From assembly GCA_026195905.1 (NCBI GenBank), contig JAPHRE010000027.1, forward strand, positions 22,109 to 86,108: a DNA stretch of 64,000 nucleotides, read 5' to 3'. Source of the DNA: Pseudopelagicola sp. (GTDB lineage: Bacteria > Pseudomonadota > Alphaproteobacteria > Rhodobacterales > Rhodobacteraceae). The stretch's first letter is position 1. Every line of letters begins with the position of its first letter. The translations under genes were made by a program, and so were the position numbers. This document shows positions 18,669 through 26,442 of this stretch, one piece after another. The notes under the pieces were generated by a model. The model was not told the origin of the DNA. It searched no databases and saw only the letters and a list, made by a program, of their open reading frames with translations.

Positions 18669-19741
18669 AGCTCCTGATTACAGGCGGGGCGGGGTTTATC
18701 GGCTCTGCCGTGGTGCGCCTCGCGGTGGCGCGTGGCTATGAGGTTGTGAACCTTGATGCGCTGACCTACGCCGCCTGCCTTGAGAACGTGGCCTCGGTCG
18801 CTCATACGCCGCAGTATGCCTTTGAGCAGGCCGATATCCGCGACCGCGCCGCGCTCGACCGGATCTTTGCGGCCCATCACCCCGATGCGGTCATGCATCT
18901 TGCCGCCGAATCGCATGTGGATCGCTCGATTGACGGCCCCGACGCGTTTATCGACACCAATATCACCGGCACCTTTACGCTTCTCGAAGCGGCGCGCCAG
19001 TATTGGGAGCGGGCAGGGCGGCCCGAGACCTTCCGCTTTCATCATGTCTCGACCGACGAGGTGTTTGGCGCGCTGCCCGCCGATCCGGCGACGCGCTTTA
19101 CCGAAGACACGCCCTACGCCCCGCGCAGCCCCTATGCCGCCTCCAAGGCCAGCGCCGACCATCTGGTGCGCGCTTGGCATACGACATATGACCTGCCTGT
19201 GGTGCTCAGCAATTGTTCGAACAATTACGGCCCCTATCACTTCCCTGAAAAGCTCATCCCGGTGATGATCCTGAACGCGCTGGCGGGCAAACCGCTGCCG
19301 ATCTATGGCGATGGCGGGCATATCCGCGACTGGTTGTTTGTCGAGGACCACGTCGAGGCGCTTTTGCAGGTGCTGGAAAAGGGCGCTTTGGGGCGCAGTT
19401 ATAATATCGGCGGCGCAAGCGAATGCACGAACCTGAGCCTCGTGACCACGCTTTGCGCGACCCTCGACCGCCTCAAACCCCGCGATCAAGGCCCGTATCG
19501 CGACCTGATTGCCTTTGTGCCTGACCGGCCCGGCCATGATGCGCGCTATGCCATCGACGCAAGCCGTATCCGCGACGAGCTTGGCTGGCGTCCCAGCGTG
19601 GACCTTGAAGAGGGGCTTGAGCGCACTGTGCGCTGGTATCTCGACAATGAGGACTGGTGGCGTCCGCTGCTCGCGCGTCCCGGCGTCGGCCAGCGCCTTG
19701 GTTCACTGGGCTCACTGGGCTCACTGGGGGCACCCAAATGA
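18665..19741 (+). CDS. rfbB: dTDP-glucose 4,6-dehydratase
   Basis: Second enzyme of dTDP-L-rhamnose synthesis, an extended short-chain dehydrogenase. Rossmann motif GGAGFIG lies at residues 7-13; the catalytic set includes STDEVFG and YAASK (Tyr/Lys). Length 358 is normal. Start ATG 18665 (MKLLITGG) overlaps the rfbC stop. The C-terminus carries [10 protein letters not shown], encoded by three near-identical 9-base units at 19700-19726, which look like a small slippage expansion beyond the enzyme core. Confidence 0.96.
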   Translation: MKLLITGGAGFIGSAVVRLAVARGYEVVNLDALTYAACLENVASVAHTPQYAFEQADIRDRAALDRIFAAHHPDAVMHLAAESHVDRSIDGPDAFIDTNITGTFTLLEAARQYWERAGRPETFRFHHVSTDEVFGALPADPATRFTEDTPYAPRSPYAASKASADHLVRAWHTTYDLPVVLSNCSNNYGPYHFPEKLIPVMILNALAGKPLPIYGDGGHIRDWLFVEDHVEALLQVLEKGALGRSYNIGGASECTNLSLVTTLCATLDRLKPRDQGPYRDLIAFVPDRPGHDARYAIDASRIRDELGWRPSVDLEEGLERTVRWYLDNEDWWRPLLARPGVGQRLGSLGSLGSLGAPK

Positions 19742-20589
19742 AAATCCTCGTCTTTGGCCGCACCGGACAGGTCGCAACCGCCCTAAAGCACCACGCCGGG
19801 ATCACGGCCCTCGGGCGCGGGGCGGCGGATTTGACCGACCCGGCGGCCTGCGCGGATGCGATCCGCGCCCATGCCCCAAGAGCCGTCATCAACGCCGCCG
19901 CCTATACCGGCGTGGACGCGGCCGAAACCGACACGGCACAGGCAATGACAGTCAATGGCGCGGCCCCGGCGGCGATGGCCGAGGTCTGCGCCGCGCTCGA
20001 TATTCCCTTGGTGCAGATTTCGACCGATTATGTCTTTTCCGGGCAGGGCGAGACCCCGTGGCATCCCAGCGATGCGCCCGCGCCGCAAAACGCCTATGGG
20101 CGCTCTAAACTTGCCGGGGAAGAGGCCGTGCGCGCCGCTGGCGGGCGCTATGCGATCTTGCGCACCTCCTGGGTGTTCTCGGCGCAGGGGACGAATTTCG
20201 TCAAGACCATGTTGCGCCTTTCCGAAACCCGTGACCGCCTTGATATCGTTGCGGATCAGATCGGCGGCCCGACCCCGGCCCGCGCCATCGCCCAAGCCTG
20301 CCTGACCCTCGCAGAGGCGCTGGCCAAATCGCGCGATCTATCCGGCACCTACCATCTCAGCGGCGCGCCGGACACAAGCTGGGCCGGGTTTGCCCAAGCG
20401 ATTTTTGCCGCTGCCGGGCGATCTGTGCAGGTGGTGCCGATCCTGTCGCGCGCCTATCCAACCCCGGCAAAACGCCCCTTGAACGGGCGGCTGGATTGCC
20501 AGACCCTTGAACAGACCTTCGGCCTGACCCGCCCCGATTGGCGCGCCGCTCTGGTCGAGACATTACATGAACTGGAGACCGCAAAATGA
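19738..20589 (+). CDS. rfbD: dTDP-4-dehydrorhamnose reductase
   Basis: Last step of dTDP-L-rhamnose synthesis, NAD(P)H reduction of the 4-keto group. The 283-residue protein begins [16 protein letters not shown] (nucleotide-binding GxTGQV) and has [10 protein letters not shown] and the catalytic YGRSK (Tyr/Lys). ATG 19738 overlaps the rfbB stop and a longer in-frame extension upstream is just rfbB in another frame. Translationally coupled to rfbA. Confidence 0.96.
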   Translation: MKILVFGRTGQVATALKHHAGITALGRGAADLTDPAACADAIRAHAPRAVINAAAYTGVDAAETDTAQAMTVNGAAPAAMAEVCAALDIPLVQISTDYVFSGQGETPWHPSDAPAPQNAYGRSKLAGEEAVRAAGGRYAILRTSWVFSAQGTNFVKTMLRLSETRDRLDIVADQIGGPTPARAIAQACLTLAEALAKSRDLSGTYHLSGAPDTSWAGFAQAIFAAAGRSVQVVPILSRAYPTPAKRPLNGRLDCQTLEQTFGLTRPDWRAALVETLHELETAK

Positions 20590-21461
20590 CCAAACGCAAA
20601 GGTATTATCCTCGCGGGCGGATCGGGCACACGGCTTTTCCCGATTACTATGGGCGTCTCCAAGCAACTCATGCCGATCTATGACAAGCCGATGATCTACT
20701 ACCCTCTCAGCGTTCTGATGCTGGCCGGGATTCGCGAAATCCTCGTCATCACAACCCCGCAGGACGAGGATCAGTTTCGCCGCACGCTTGGCGACGGGAG
20801 CCAATGGGGAATCACGCTGTCTTATACGCAACAACCTTCGCCCGATGGTCTTGCACAGGCGTTTACCCTTGCCGAAGAATTCCTTGATGGCGCGCCCTCG
20901 GCAATGGTTCTTGGCGACAATATCTTTTTTGGCCACGGCCTGCCCGAGCTTTTGCAAGAGGCCGACGCGGCCCCGAACGCCGCCACGGTTTTTGGCTATC
21001 GTGTGGCTGATCCTGAACGCTATGGGGTTGTGGATTTCAACGCGGATGGCACGGTGCGCGGGCTGGTCGAAAAACCCGCCACGCCGCCGTCGTCCTATGC
21101 GGTGACGGGGCTTTACTTTCTCGATGCCAGTGCGCCGGAACGCGCCCGCGCCGTGACGCCCTCGGCGCGCGGCGAACTTGAGATCACAACGCTTTTGCAA
21201 AGCTATCTCGACGACGCAAGCCTTGCAGTGCGCAAAATGGGGCGGGGCTATGCCTGGCTTGATACCGGAACGCATGGATCGCTTCTTGATGCGGGGAATT
21301 TTGTGCGAACCCTGACCGAACGCCAAGGCCAACAGGTCGGCTCGCCCGATGAGATCGCCTTTCGTGCCGGTTGGATCGACGCGGATCACCTGCGCGCCCG
21401 CGCCGCGCTGTTTGGCAAAAACAGCTATGGCACCTATCTTGAACGGCTCTGCGAAGACTGA
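20586..21461 (+). CDS. rfbA: Glucose-1-phosphate thymidylyltransferase
   Basis: First step of dTDP-L-rhamnose synthesis, making dTDP-glucose. The 291-residue protein has the nucleotidyltransferase signature LAGGSGTRLFPIT near the N-terminus, KQLMPIYDKPMIYYPLS, and the metal-binding region VLGDNIFFGH. ATGA overlap with rfbD. It is the last gene of rfbCBDA; no glycosyltransferase or polymer genes follow, so the rhamnose-using pathway (lipopolysaccharide or capsule) is encoded elsewhere. Confidence 0.96.
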   Translation: MTKRKGIILAGGSGTRLFPITMGVSKQLMPIYDKPMIYYPLSVLMLAGIREILVITTPQDEDQFRRTLGDGSQWGITLSYTQQPSPDGLAQAFTLAEEFLDGAPSAMVLGDNIFFGHGLPELLQEADAAPNAATVFGYRVADPERYGVVDFNADGTVRGLVEKPATPPSSYAVTGLYFLDASAPERARAVTPSARGELEITTLLQSYLDDASLAVRKMGRGYAWLDTGTHGSLLDAGNFVRTLTERQGQQVGSPDEIAFRAGWIDADHLRARAALFGKNSYGTYLERLCED

Positions 21462-21534
21462 CTTTCGCGGCTGGGATCGGCGGCGGATGGCTGTCGTGCC
21501 ACGAATTTGCTTGGCATGCCGCGCTGCGGCGGTC

Positions 21535-21552
21535 TAGGTTCGCAGCAACCTA
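21535..21552. promoter_or_regulatory. Operator-like inverted repeat before the ECF sigma gene
   Basis: TAGGTT-CGCAGC-AACCTA, a perfect 6+6 inverted repeat in the 138-base gap between rfbA and the sigma factor gene. No sequence close to the known RpoE(-35 TGATCC) promoter was found here. Role unknown. Confidence 0.35.
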
Positions 21553-21599
21553 AATGGCTGCGTCCATGCTGATGCGCCGCCGCGAAAGATACCGCACAC

Positions 21600-22178
21600 G
21601 TGCCTGACGAGACGCCACAGACGCCACAGACGACCCTAAGCCCCGAGACCGAGTGGATGCTTGCGGTGCGCGATCATCGTGATCGCGCGGCCTTTGCCCG
21701 GCTGTTCGATCATTTCGCGCCGCGCCTCAAGGGCTTTGCCATGCGCGCTGGGGCCAATGCCGCCGAGGCCGAGGACATCGTGCAGGACGTGATGATCAAG
21801 GTCTGGCAACGCGCGCATCAGTTTGATCCCCAACAGGCACAGGTCTCGGGCTGGATTTACCGCATCGCCCGCAACCAACAGATTGACCGCTTTCGCAAAG
21901 ACCGCCGCCCCGAGCCAGAGATGCTCGTGCCCGAAGAAGAGGCCGTGCCCGATGCCGGACAGGTGGTGGCCCTTGAACAAGAGGCCGCGGGCCTGCGCGA
22001 GGCGCTCTCCCGTCTCAAGCCCGATCAGCGCGAGATGGTTGAACGCGCCTATCTTGGCGAGTTGAGCCATACTGAGATTCAGGCCGAAACGGGCCTGCCG
22101 CTCGGCACGATCAAATCACGCATCCGTCTGGCCCTTGAAAAACTGCGCCACGAGATGAAGGATATGCGCCCGACATGA
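21600..22178 (+). CDS. rpoE: ECF sigma factor, RpoE/ChrR-partner type
   Basis: A 192-residue group 4 sigma factor. Region 2 shows FARLFDHFAPRLKGFAMRAG and VQDVMIKVWQRAHQFDP; region 4 shows LSHTEIQAETGLPLGTIKSRIRLALEKLRHEM. The sequence FRKDRRPEPE between the regions matches the Rhodobacter RpoE pattern. The frame opens at GTG 21600; there is no strong Shine-Dalgarno site, and an ATG at 21657 would remove the start of region 2, so GTG is kept. It is coupled to chrR by an ATGA overlap. Family members respond to singlet oxygen. Confidence 0.9.
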   Translation: MPDETPQTPQTTLSPETEWMLAVRDHRDRAAFARLFDHFAPRLKGFAMRAGANAAEAEDIVQDVMIKVWQRAHQFDPQQAQVSGWIYRIARNQQIDRFRKDRRPEPEMLVPEEEAVPDAGQVVALEQEAAGLREALSRLKPDQREMVERAYLGELSHTEIQAETGLPLGTIKSRIRLALEKLRHEMKDMRPT

Positions 22179-22816
22179 CCGCACCCGCACATCATATCCC
22201 CGAAGAAATCCTTGTGGCCTATGCCGCCGGAAGCCTGCCGCACCCGCATGCCGTCGTGGTGGCCGCGCATATCTCGCTTTGTGATACATGCCGCGCCGCG
22301 CTTGCCGCGCATCAGGCCGTGGGCGGCGCGCTTTTGGAACAGGAATCCGGCGAGGCGGTGTCGGACTCCCTGCGCGCCCGCGTCCTTGATATGCTCGACG
22401 CGCCCTTGCCCCCCGAGCCAACCCCGCCAAAACGCAAAGGCATCTATCCCGCTCCGGTTGCGGAATTGCTTGGCCCGGACGGGCAGGTGCCTTGGAAATC
22501 CTTGGGCTTTGGCGTCAAACAGGCGCTCCTGAGCGAGGGCGAGGAAGGCTCTTTGCGCCTGCTTTATATCCCCGGTGGCCGCGCCATGCCCGAACATGGC
22601 CATCATGGGCTTGAGATGACCCTCGTGCTTCAGGGCAGTTTTTCGGACGATGAAGGGCTGTTTGGCCCCGGCGATATCGAAATCGGCCACGACGCGCTTG
22701 AGCACACGCCGATTGCGACGCCGGGGGTTGATTGCATCTGCCTTGCCGCCACGGATGCGCCTTTGCGCTTCAAAAGCCTTGTGCCGCGTCTATTTCAGCC
22801 ATTTTTCCGTATTTGA
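22175..22816 (+). CDS. chrR: Zinc-binding anti-sigma factor ChrR
   Basis: A 213-residue anti-sigma factor of the ChrR type holding the upstream sigma factor inactive. The N-terminal zinc site H7, H32, C36, C39 (HISLCDTC) matches the Rhodobacter ChrR ligands shifted by one. The C-terminal cupin domain has EHGHHGLEMTLVLQG and GHDALEHTPIATPG, the second metal site needed for response to singlet oxygen in Rhodobacter. Its stop codon (22814-22816) lies inside the FNR-like box of the next operon. Confidence 0.93.
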   Translation: MTAPAHHIPEEILVAYAAGSLPHPHAVVVAAHISLCDTCRAALAAHQAVGGALLEQESGEAVSDSLRARVLDMLDAPLPPEPTPPKRKGIYPAPVAELLGPDGQVPWKSLGFGVKQALLSEGEEGSLRLLYIPGGRAMPEHGHHGLEMTLVLQGSFSDDEGLFGPGDIEIGHDALEHTPIATPGVDCICLAATDAPLRFKSLVPRLFQPFFRI

Positions 22817-22826
22817 TACGGATCAA
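22813..22826. promoter_or_regulatory. FNR/FnrL box 1
   Basis: TTGATACGGATCAA matches the FNR consensus TTGAT-N4-ATCAA perfectly. It overlaps the chrR stop and stands 107 bases before the octaheme gene. Confidence 0.75.
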
Positions 22827-22846
22827 CCTCAAATAACATCGCAAAG

Positions 22847-22860
22847 TTGATATATGTCAA
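22847..22860. promoter_or_regulatory. FNR/FnrL box 2
   Basis: TTGATATATGTCAA, one mismatch from TTGAT-N4-ATCAA, centred 34 bases downstream of box 1. If this is the activating -41.5 site, transcription would start near 22895, leaving a leader of about 38 bases before the ATG at 22933. Confidence 0.65.
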
Positions 22861-22932
22861 AGATGTGTTCTACGTGTGTGTTTAGCTGACGGAACCGCGT
22901 ATTATCCCAGCAGACGCCAGGGAGGAGACATC

Positions 22933-24555
22933 ATGTATATCAAAAGGGCCGTTCTCGGCCTTGCTATTATCCTATCCTCGGCCACTTTCGCAGTGGCGCA
23001 GGAGGAGGTGAGCAAGTCCACAGCGGATCACTCGAAGTTTCCGATCCTGCAAAAAGATTTTCAGTCGGGGCCGGAAGTGACCGAAGCCTGCCTCACCTGC
23101 CACACCGAGGCAGATGACCAGATGATGCACTCGATCCATTTTACGTGGGACTACGAGCATCCCGAAACCGGCCAGCGCCTTGGCAAAAGCAACGTCATCA
23201 ACTCGTTTTGCGGGTCGGTCGCGGGCAATGAACCGCGCTGCACCTCCTGTCATGCGGGCTATGGCTGGGACGACATGAGCCAGCCAGCGCCACAAGAGGC
23301 AAACGCCAAGGATTGCCTCGTCTGTCATGACAAATCCGACCAATATACCAAACTTGCAACCGGCGCGGGCCACCCCCCGATGCAAGCCAAGGGCAAAACC
23401 ATCACCGGCAAAGATGCCTGGGCGGTGGACCTCAAGAAAGCCGCGATGAGCGTCGGTATGCCGGACCGCGACAATTGCGGCAACTGCCACTTTTACGGCG
23501 GGGGCGGCGATAACGTAAAACATGGCGATCTGTCCTCGGCGCTCTACAACCCGACCCATGATGTCGATGTGCACATGTCTTCGGTCGAAGAGGGCGGCGA
23601 AGGCATGGTCTGTGCCGATTGCCACGTCTCGGACCGCCATGAATGGGCCGGGTCGCGCTATAATGTGCTGGCGTCTGATCCGCACGGCACCGGCAAACCC
23701 GGCGAGGCGCGCCATGCGGCCTCGTGCCAATCGTGCCACGGTCAAGAGCCGCACCCGACCAATATCAAGGGTCTCAAGCTCAACGATCATACCGACACGC
23801 TCGCCTGTCAGACCTGCCACATCCCGGAATACGCCCGTGGTGGCGTGCCGACGAAATCCATGTGGGACTGGTCGACCGCAGGGCGGCTCGATGAGAACGG
23901 CAAACCGATCCACGAAGACGATTACGTCTCCTCGACCGGCCAGCACCTGCACACCTATCTCTCGACCAAGGGCAATTTCGACTATCAGGAAGACGCCGAG
24001 CCTTATTACGCATGGTTTGACGGGCAGGTGGAATACACCACCTATGACCGCAAGATTGATCCGTCCAACACGGTTGATATCAACGTGATCCACGGCGCCC
24101 GCGAAGACGGCAGATCGCGCATCTGGCCCTTCAAACGCATGGAAGGCCGTCAGGCCTATGACACGGTCAACAACAACCTTGTCTATACCCATGTCTGGGG
24201 TCCGACGACCGATACCGCCTTCTGGACCAACTTCGATTGGGCCAAGGCGATTGATGCAGGCATGAAAGCGGCCAACAAGCCCTATTCGGGCGAGTTCGAT
24301 TTCGTTGATACCTATATGTATTGGCCGATCACCCACATGGTCGCCCCGGCAGAAAACGCCGTTGATTGTGTGGAATGTCACCAACAGGATGGCCGTCTTG
24401 CCAATGTGGCCGGGGTCTTCATGCCCGGCACCAATACCAACGGGCCGGTGGGCCTTCTGGGTAAGGCGCTCCTTCTCCTGACCCTCATGGGGGTTGTCGC
24501 CCACGCTCTTATCCGCACCTTCTCGCGCAAATCCAAAGGAGGCCATCATGACTAA
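22933..24555 (+). CDS. Octaheme c-type cytochrome, tetrathionate-reductase (OTR) family, membrane anchored
   Basis: A 540-residue multiheme cytochrome with a cleavable signal peptide (about residues 1-22, AIILSSATFAVAQ) and eight CxxCH motifs starting at C53, C103, C128, C182, C227, C265, C292 and C479, the OTR spacing with the last heme far from the rest. A C-terminal membrane helix (about 506-528) followed by a basic tail would hold it on the periplasmic face. OTR of Shewanella reduces tetrathionate, nitrite and hydroxylamine in vitro; the true substrate is unknown. Start ATG 22933 follows GGAGGAG. The cytochrome b gene overlaps it by 8 bases. Confidence 0.92.
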   Translation: MYIKRAVLGLAIILSSATFAVAQEEVSKSTADHSKFPILQKDFQSGPEVTEACLTCHTEADDQMMHSIHFTWDYEHPETGQRLGKSNVINSFCGSVAGNEPRCTSCHAGYGWDDMSQPAPQEANAKDCLVCHDKSDQYTKLATGAGHPPMQAKGKTITGKDAWAVDLKKAAMSVGMPDRDNCGNCHFYGGGGDNVKHGDLSSALYNPTHDVDVHMSSVEEGGEGMVCADCHVSDRHEWAGSRYNVLASDPHGTGKPGEARHAASCQSCHGQEPHPTNIKGLKLNDHTDTLACQTCHIPEYARGGVPTKSMWDWSTAGRLDENGKPIHEDDYVSSTGQHLHTYLSTKGNFDYQEDAEPYYAWFDGQVEYTTYDRKIDPSNTVDINVIHGAREDGRSRIWPFKRMEGRQAYDTVNNNLVYTHVWGPTTDTAFWTNFDWAKAIDAGMKAANKPYSGEFDFVDTYMYWPITHMVAPAENAVDCVECHQQDGRLANVAGVFMPGTNTNGPVGLLGKALLLLTLMGVVAHALIRTFSRKSKGGHHD

Positions 24556-25210
24556 GCGTATCGTCAAGGTTTACCCCCGCTTCGAACGCTTCTGGCATTG
24601 GATGCAGGTCGTGCTCATCATGGCGCTCATGGTGACGGGCATGGGGTTGAATGGGGTGCATTCCCTGATCCCCTTTGGTCCGGCTGTGATGCTGCATACG
24701 TTGGCGGCGCTGGCGCTTTTGGCGCTGTGGATTTTCGCAACCTTCTGGCTTTTTACCACCGGCACCTGGAAACAGTTCATTCCCAAGATCGAAGGCATGG
24801 TCTCGGTGGCGCGCTTCTACGCTTACGGCGTGTTCAAGGGCGAAGAGCACCCCTATGAGAAAATCTTCTGGCGCAAACACAACCCGCTTCAGGCCGCGAC
24901 CTACTTTGTTCTGAAGTGGTTCATTTTCCCGGCGATCTGGGTCACGGGCCTGTTGTATCTGACCTATAATTTCTGGGCCGGTAGCAATAGTGTGGTTGCG
25001 ATTACGATCATCGCCAACCTACACCTCTTTGCAGCCTATGTGATCGGCGCCTTCATCATCGTCCATATCTACCTGCTGACCGTGGGCCACGGCTTCCGCC
25101 AGCATGTGAAACCGATGGTGACAGGCTATGACGAGATAGATCTCACGCCTGAGCAAGAGGCCTATCTCGAAACCAATGAACCGGGGCGTTTGAAGCCGAT
25201 CAAGAGGTGA
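24548..25210 (+). CDS. Cytochrome b (b561/DUF4405-like), quinol partner
   Basis: A 220-residue integral membrane protein with four main helices and histidines suited to bind two b hemes: H17 (FERFWHWMQ), one in VMLHTLAALALLALW, and two in ANLHLFAAYVIGAFIIVHIYLL. The layout is that of cytochrome b subunits of formate dehydrogenase or NiFe hydrogenase. It starts inside the last codons of the octaheme gene, after AAAGGAGG, so the two are made together; it most likely passes electrons from quinol to the octaheme protein. Start ATG 24548. Confidence 0.88.
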   Translation: MTKRIVKVYPRFERFWHWMQVVLIMALMVTGMGLNGVHSLIPFGPAVMLHTLAALALLALWIFATFWLFTTGTWKQFIPKIEGMVSVARFYAYGVFKGEEHPYEKIFWRKHNPLQAATYFVLKWFIFPAIWVTGLLYLTYNFWAGSNSVVAITIIANLHLFAAYVIGAFIIVHIYLLTVGHGFRQHVKPMVTGYDEIDLTPEQEAYLETNEPGRLKPIKR

Positions 25211-25216
25211 CGGAAG

Positions 25217-25239
25217 AGGGGGATCGCAGCCCCTTTTTT
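25217..25239 (+). terminator. Weak intrinsic terminator after the cytochrome b gene
   Basis: AGGGG (25217-25221) pairs with CCCCT (25230-25234), followed by a run of T to 25239. The stem is short. Confidence 0.4.
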
Positions 25240-25506
25240 CGGCAGAGACCGGAGGCTTGTTTTCCTTCCTTCCCTTGGAGCCTCCATCTCATGAAAAGGC
25301 GTCGCGCTTGCGGCGCCTTTTCCATGTCTTGCGCGCCTCCAGTCCGAAAGTGTAAGGGGAGAGCGAAAATGGAGCAGCGCGCGCGCTGTCTTAACGGGTT
25401 TGCGCGCCATATCTTGCACCGACGCAATACCGACGTAATACCGACGCGATACAGACCACCGCCCAAACCCTGCGGCACGCGCCTTTAAGTGATTGATAGA
25501 AAATAA
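25240..25506. other. Gene-free stretch with a second hairpin
   Basis: No convincing gene. A long hairpin at 25293-25322 (GAAAAGGCGTCGC and GCGGCGCCTTTTC, one G-T pair, loop GCTT) resembles a bidirectional terminator and may back up the weak one before it. CGACGTAATA and CGACGCGATA-like short repeats near 25431-25450 have no clear meaning. Confidence 0.5.
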
Positions 25507-25536
25507 AAAACCGGCTCTCACATAGAGGCCGGTTTT
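25507..25536. terminator. Bidirectional terminator
   Basis: AAAACCGG (25507-25514) pairs with CCGGTTTT (25529-25536), loop 14 bases. It lies behind the DUF882 gene on the minus strand, where the T-rich tail is TTTTTATTTTC, and also suits the plus strand. Confidence 0.75.
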
Positions 25537-25565
25537 GCTTGTTCATAAAGATTAAGAAAACGGTC

Positions 25566-26135
25566 CTACCGGCCCCAAGACCGGACCGGGCCACAATCCA
25601 TATGCACGAAATTCGATCCCGTGTAGCGCCCGACGCCACCCGCGCGGCAGGCTTGCGCCGCCTTGGCCATCTGGTTGACCGAGCGGTTTGCAAGCCGCAA
25701 ATCCGCCGCCTGACCCTTCATATGAAGCGAGTTCTTGGCAACCCCCCGCGATCGCGACCGAAGCATTGAGTTGGTCTTGGGGCTGCGATACCCCGACAGC
25801 AGCATATACGGCTCTTGGATATCAAGAAGGTTATGCGATGCGGCCATGATGTCGATGGTGCGAAGGTCCATCTTGATCACATCACTGGTGCGCCAATCGC
25901 GCATGAAGCGATTGATTTCATTGACGGCTTCCTTGATGTAATCGCCTTCGATCCAATAGATCGTGTCGATCCGCTCGCCGGTTCGGCCGGAATACATACG
26001 GATGCGGCGAATATCGCCGGAGCCGCGCAGAAAGCCTGCTGCTTGCGAGAAAGTGGGTGCTGCGGCCACGGTGGTGGCGGCAAACGCGCCAAGGATGCCG
26101 CGTCGTGTGAAATTCAGCGTATTCGAGTCACTCAT
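25566..26135 (-). CDS. DUF882 (YcbK/MepK-like) murein peptidase, Tat-exported
   Basis: A 189-residue exported protein of the peptidase M15-type DUF882 family; E. coli MepK (YcbK) cuts peptidoglycan cross-links. The N-terminus NFTRRGILGAFAATTVAAA is a twin-arginine signal. Zinc-site landmarks are LLSGYRSPKTN, SLHMKGQAADLRL (H and D ligands) and the final GSNFVHMDCGPVRSW (His). ATG 26135 (MSDSNTLN) is preferred over an earlier in-frame ATG at 26240 because it places the signal directly at the start. Divergent from the L,D-transpeptidase gene, which also acts on the cell wall. Confidence 0.87.
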   Translation of the reverse strand: MSDSNTLNFTRRGILGAFAATTVAAAPTFSQAAGFLRGSGDIRRIRMYSGRTGERIDTIYWIEGDYIKEAVNEINRFMRDWRTSDVIKMDLRTIDIMAASHNLLDIQEPYMLLSGYRSPKTNSMLRSRSRGVAKNSLHMKGQAADLRLANRSVNQMAKAAQACRAGGVGRYTGSNFVHMDCGPVRSWGR

Positions 26136-26442
26136 TGGTCGGATGCCTGTCCTGTCTCGTTCGTCAAGTCGCGATTTTTCGCGATCATCGTATCCATCCC
26201 CAGATGCGGGATTTATGCCACAAGACGATTCGGTGACCAAGTCCTGATTTCCGACCTATCCTTTTATATGAAGGATTTGGGCGGAATTTTGCTGAAATGC
26301 CAAACATGCGCCTTAAGGGGAAACTGCGCCCCCTCTGCATCAGATGTGACGAATTGAATAAACTGTGAATAGACAGGCCGTAGTAAATTGGCGCATTGTT
26401 TCCGCATATTGTGGACTGCCAGGACAGAGAGGCCTTATTTCG
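26136..26442. other. Divergent promoter region between two cell-wall genes
   Basis: About 307 bases without a gene. Two symmetric elements are visible: TCGCGA-TTTT-TCGCGA (26169-26184) and ATCCTT-N7-AAGGAT (26258-26276). Promoters for the DUF882 gene and the L,D-transpeptidase gene must lie here, but no strong -35/-10 pair was identified. Confidence 0.4.

Noticed and set aside
17879..21461. Genomic island inserted at tRNA-Arg with rfbCBDA as cargo
   Set aside because: No integrase, no direct repeat of the tRNA 3' end was found nearby, and the rfb genes have composition like the neighbours.
22972..24567. Long minus-strand open frame (531 codons) opposite the octaheme gene
   Set aside because: It is an antisense shadow: the plus strand shows a signal peptide and eight CxxCH motifs, while the minus frame has no domain and no promoter.
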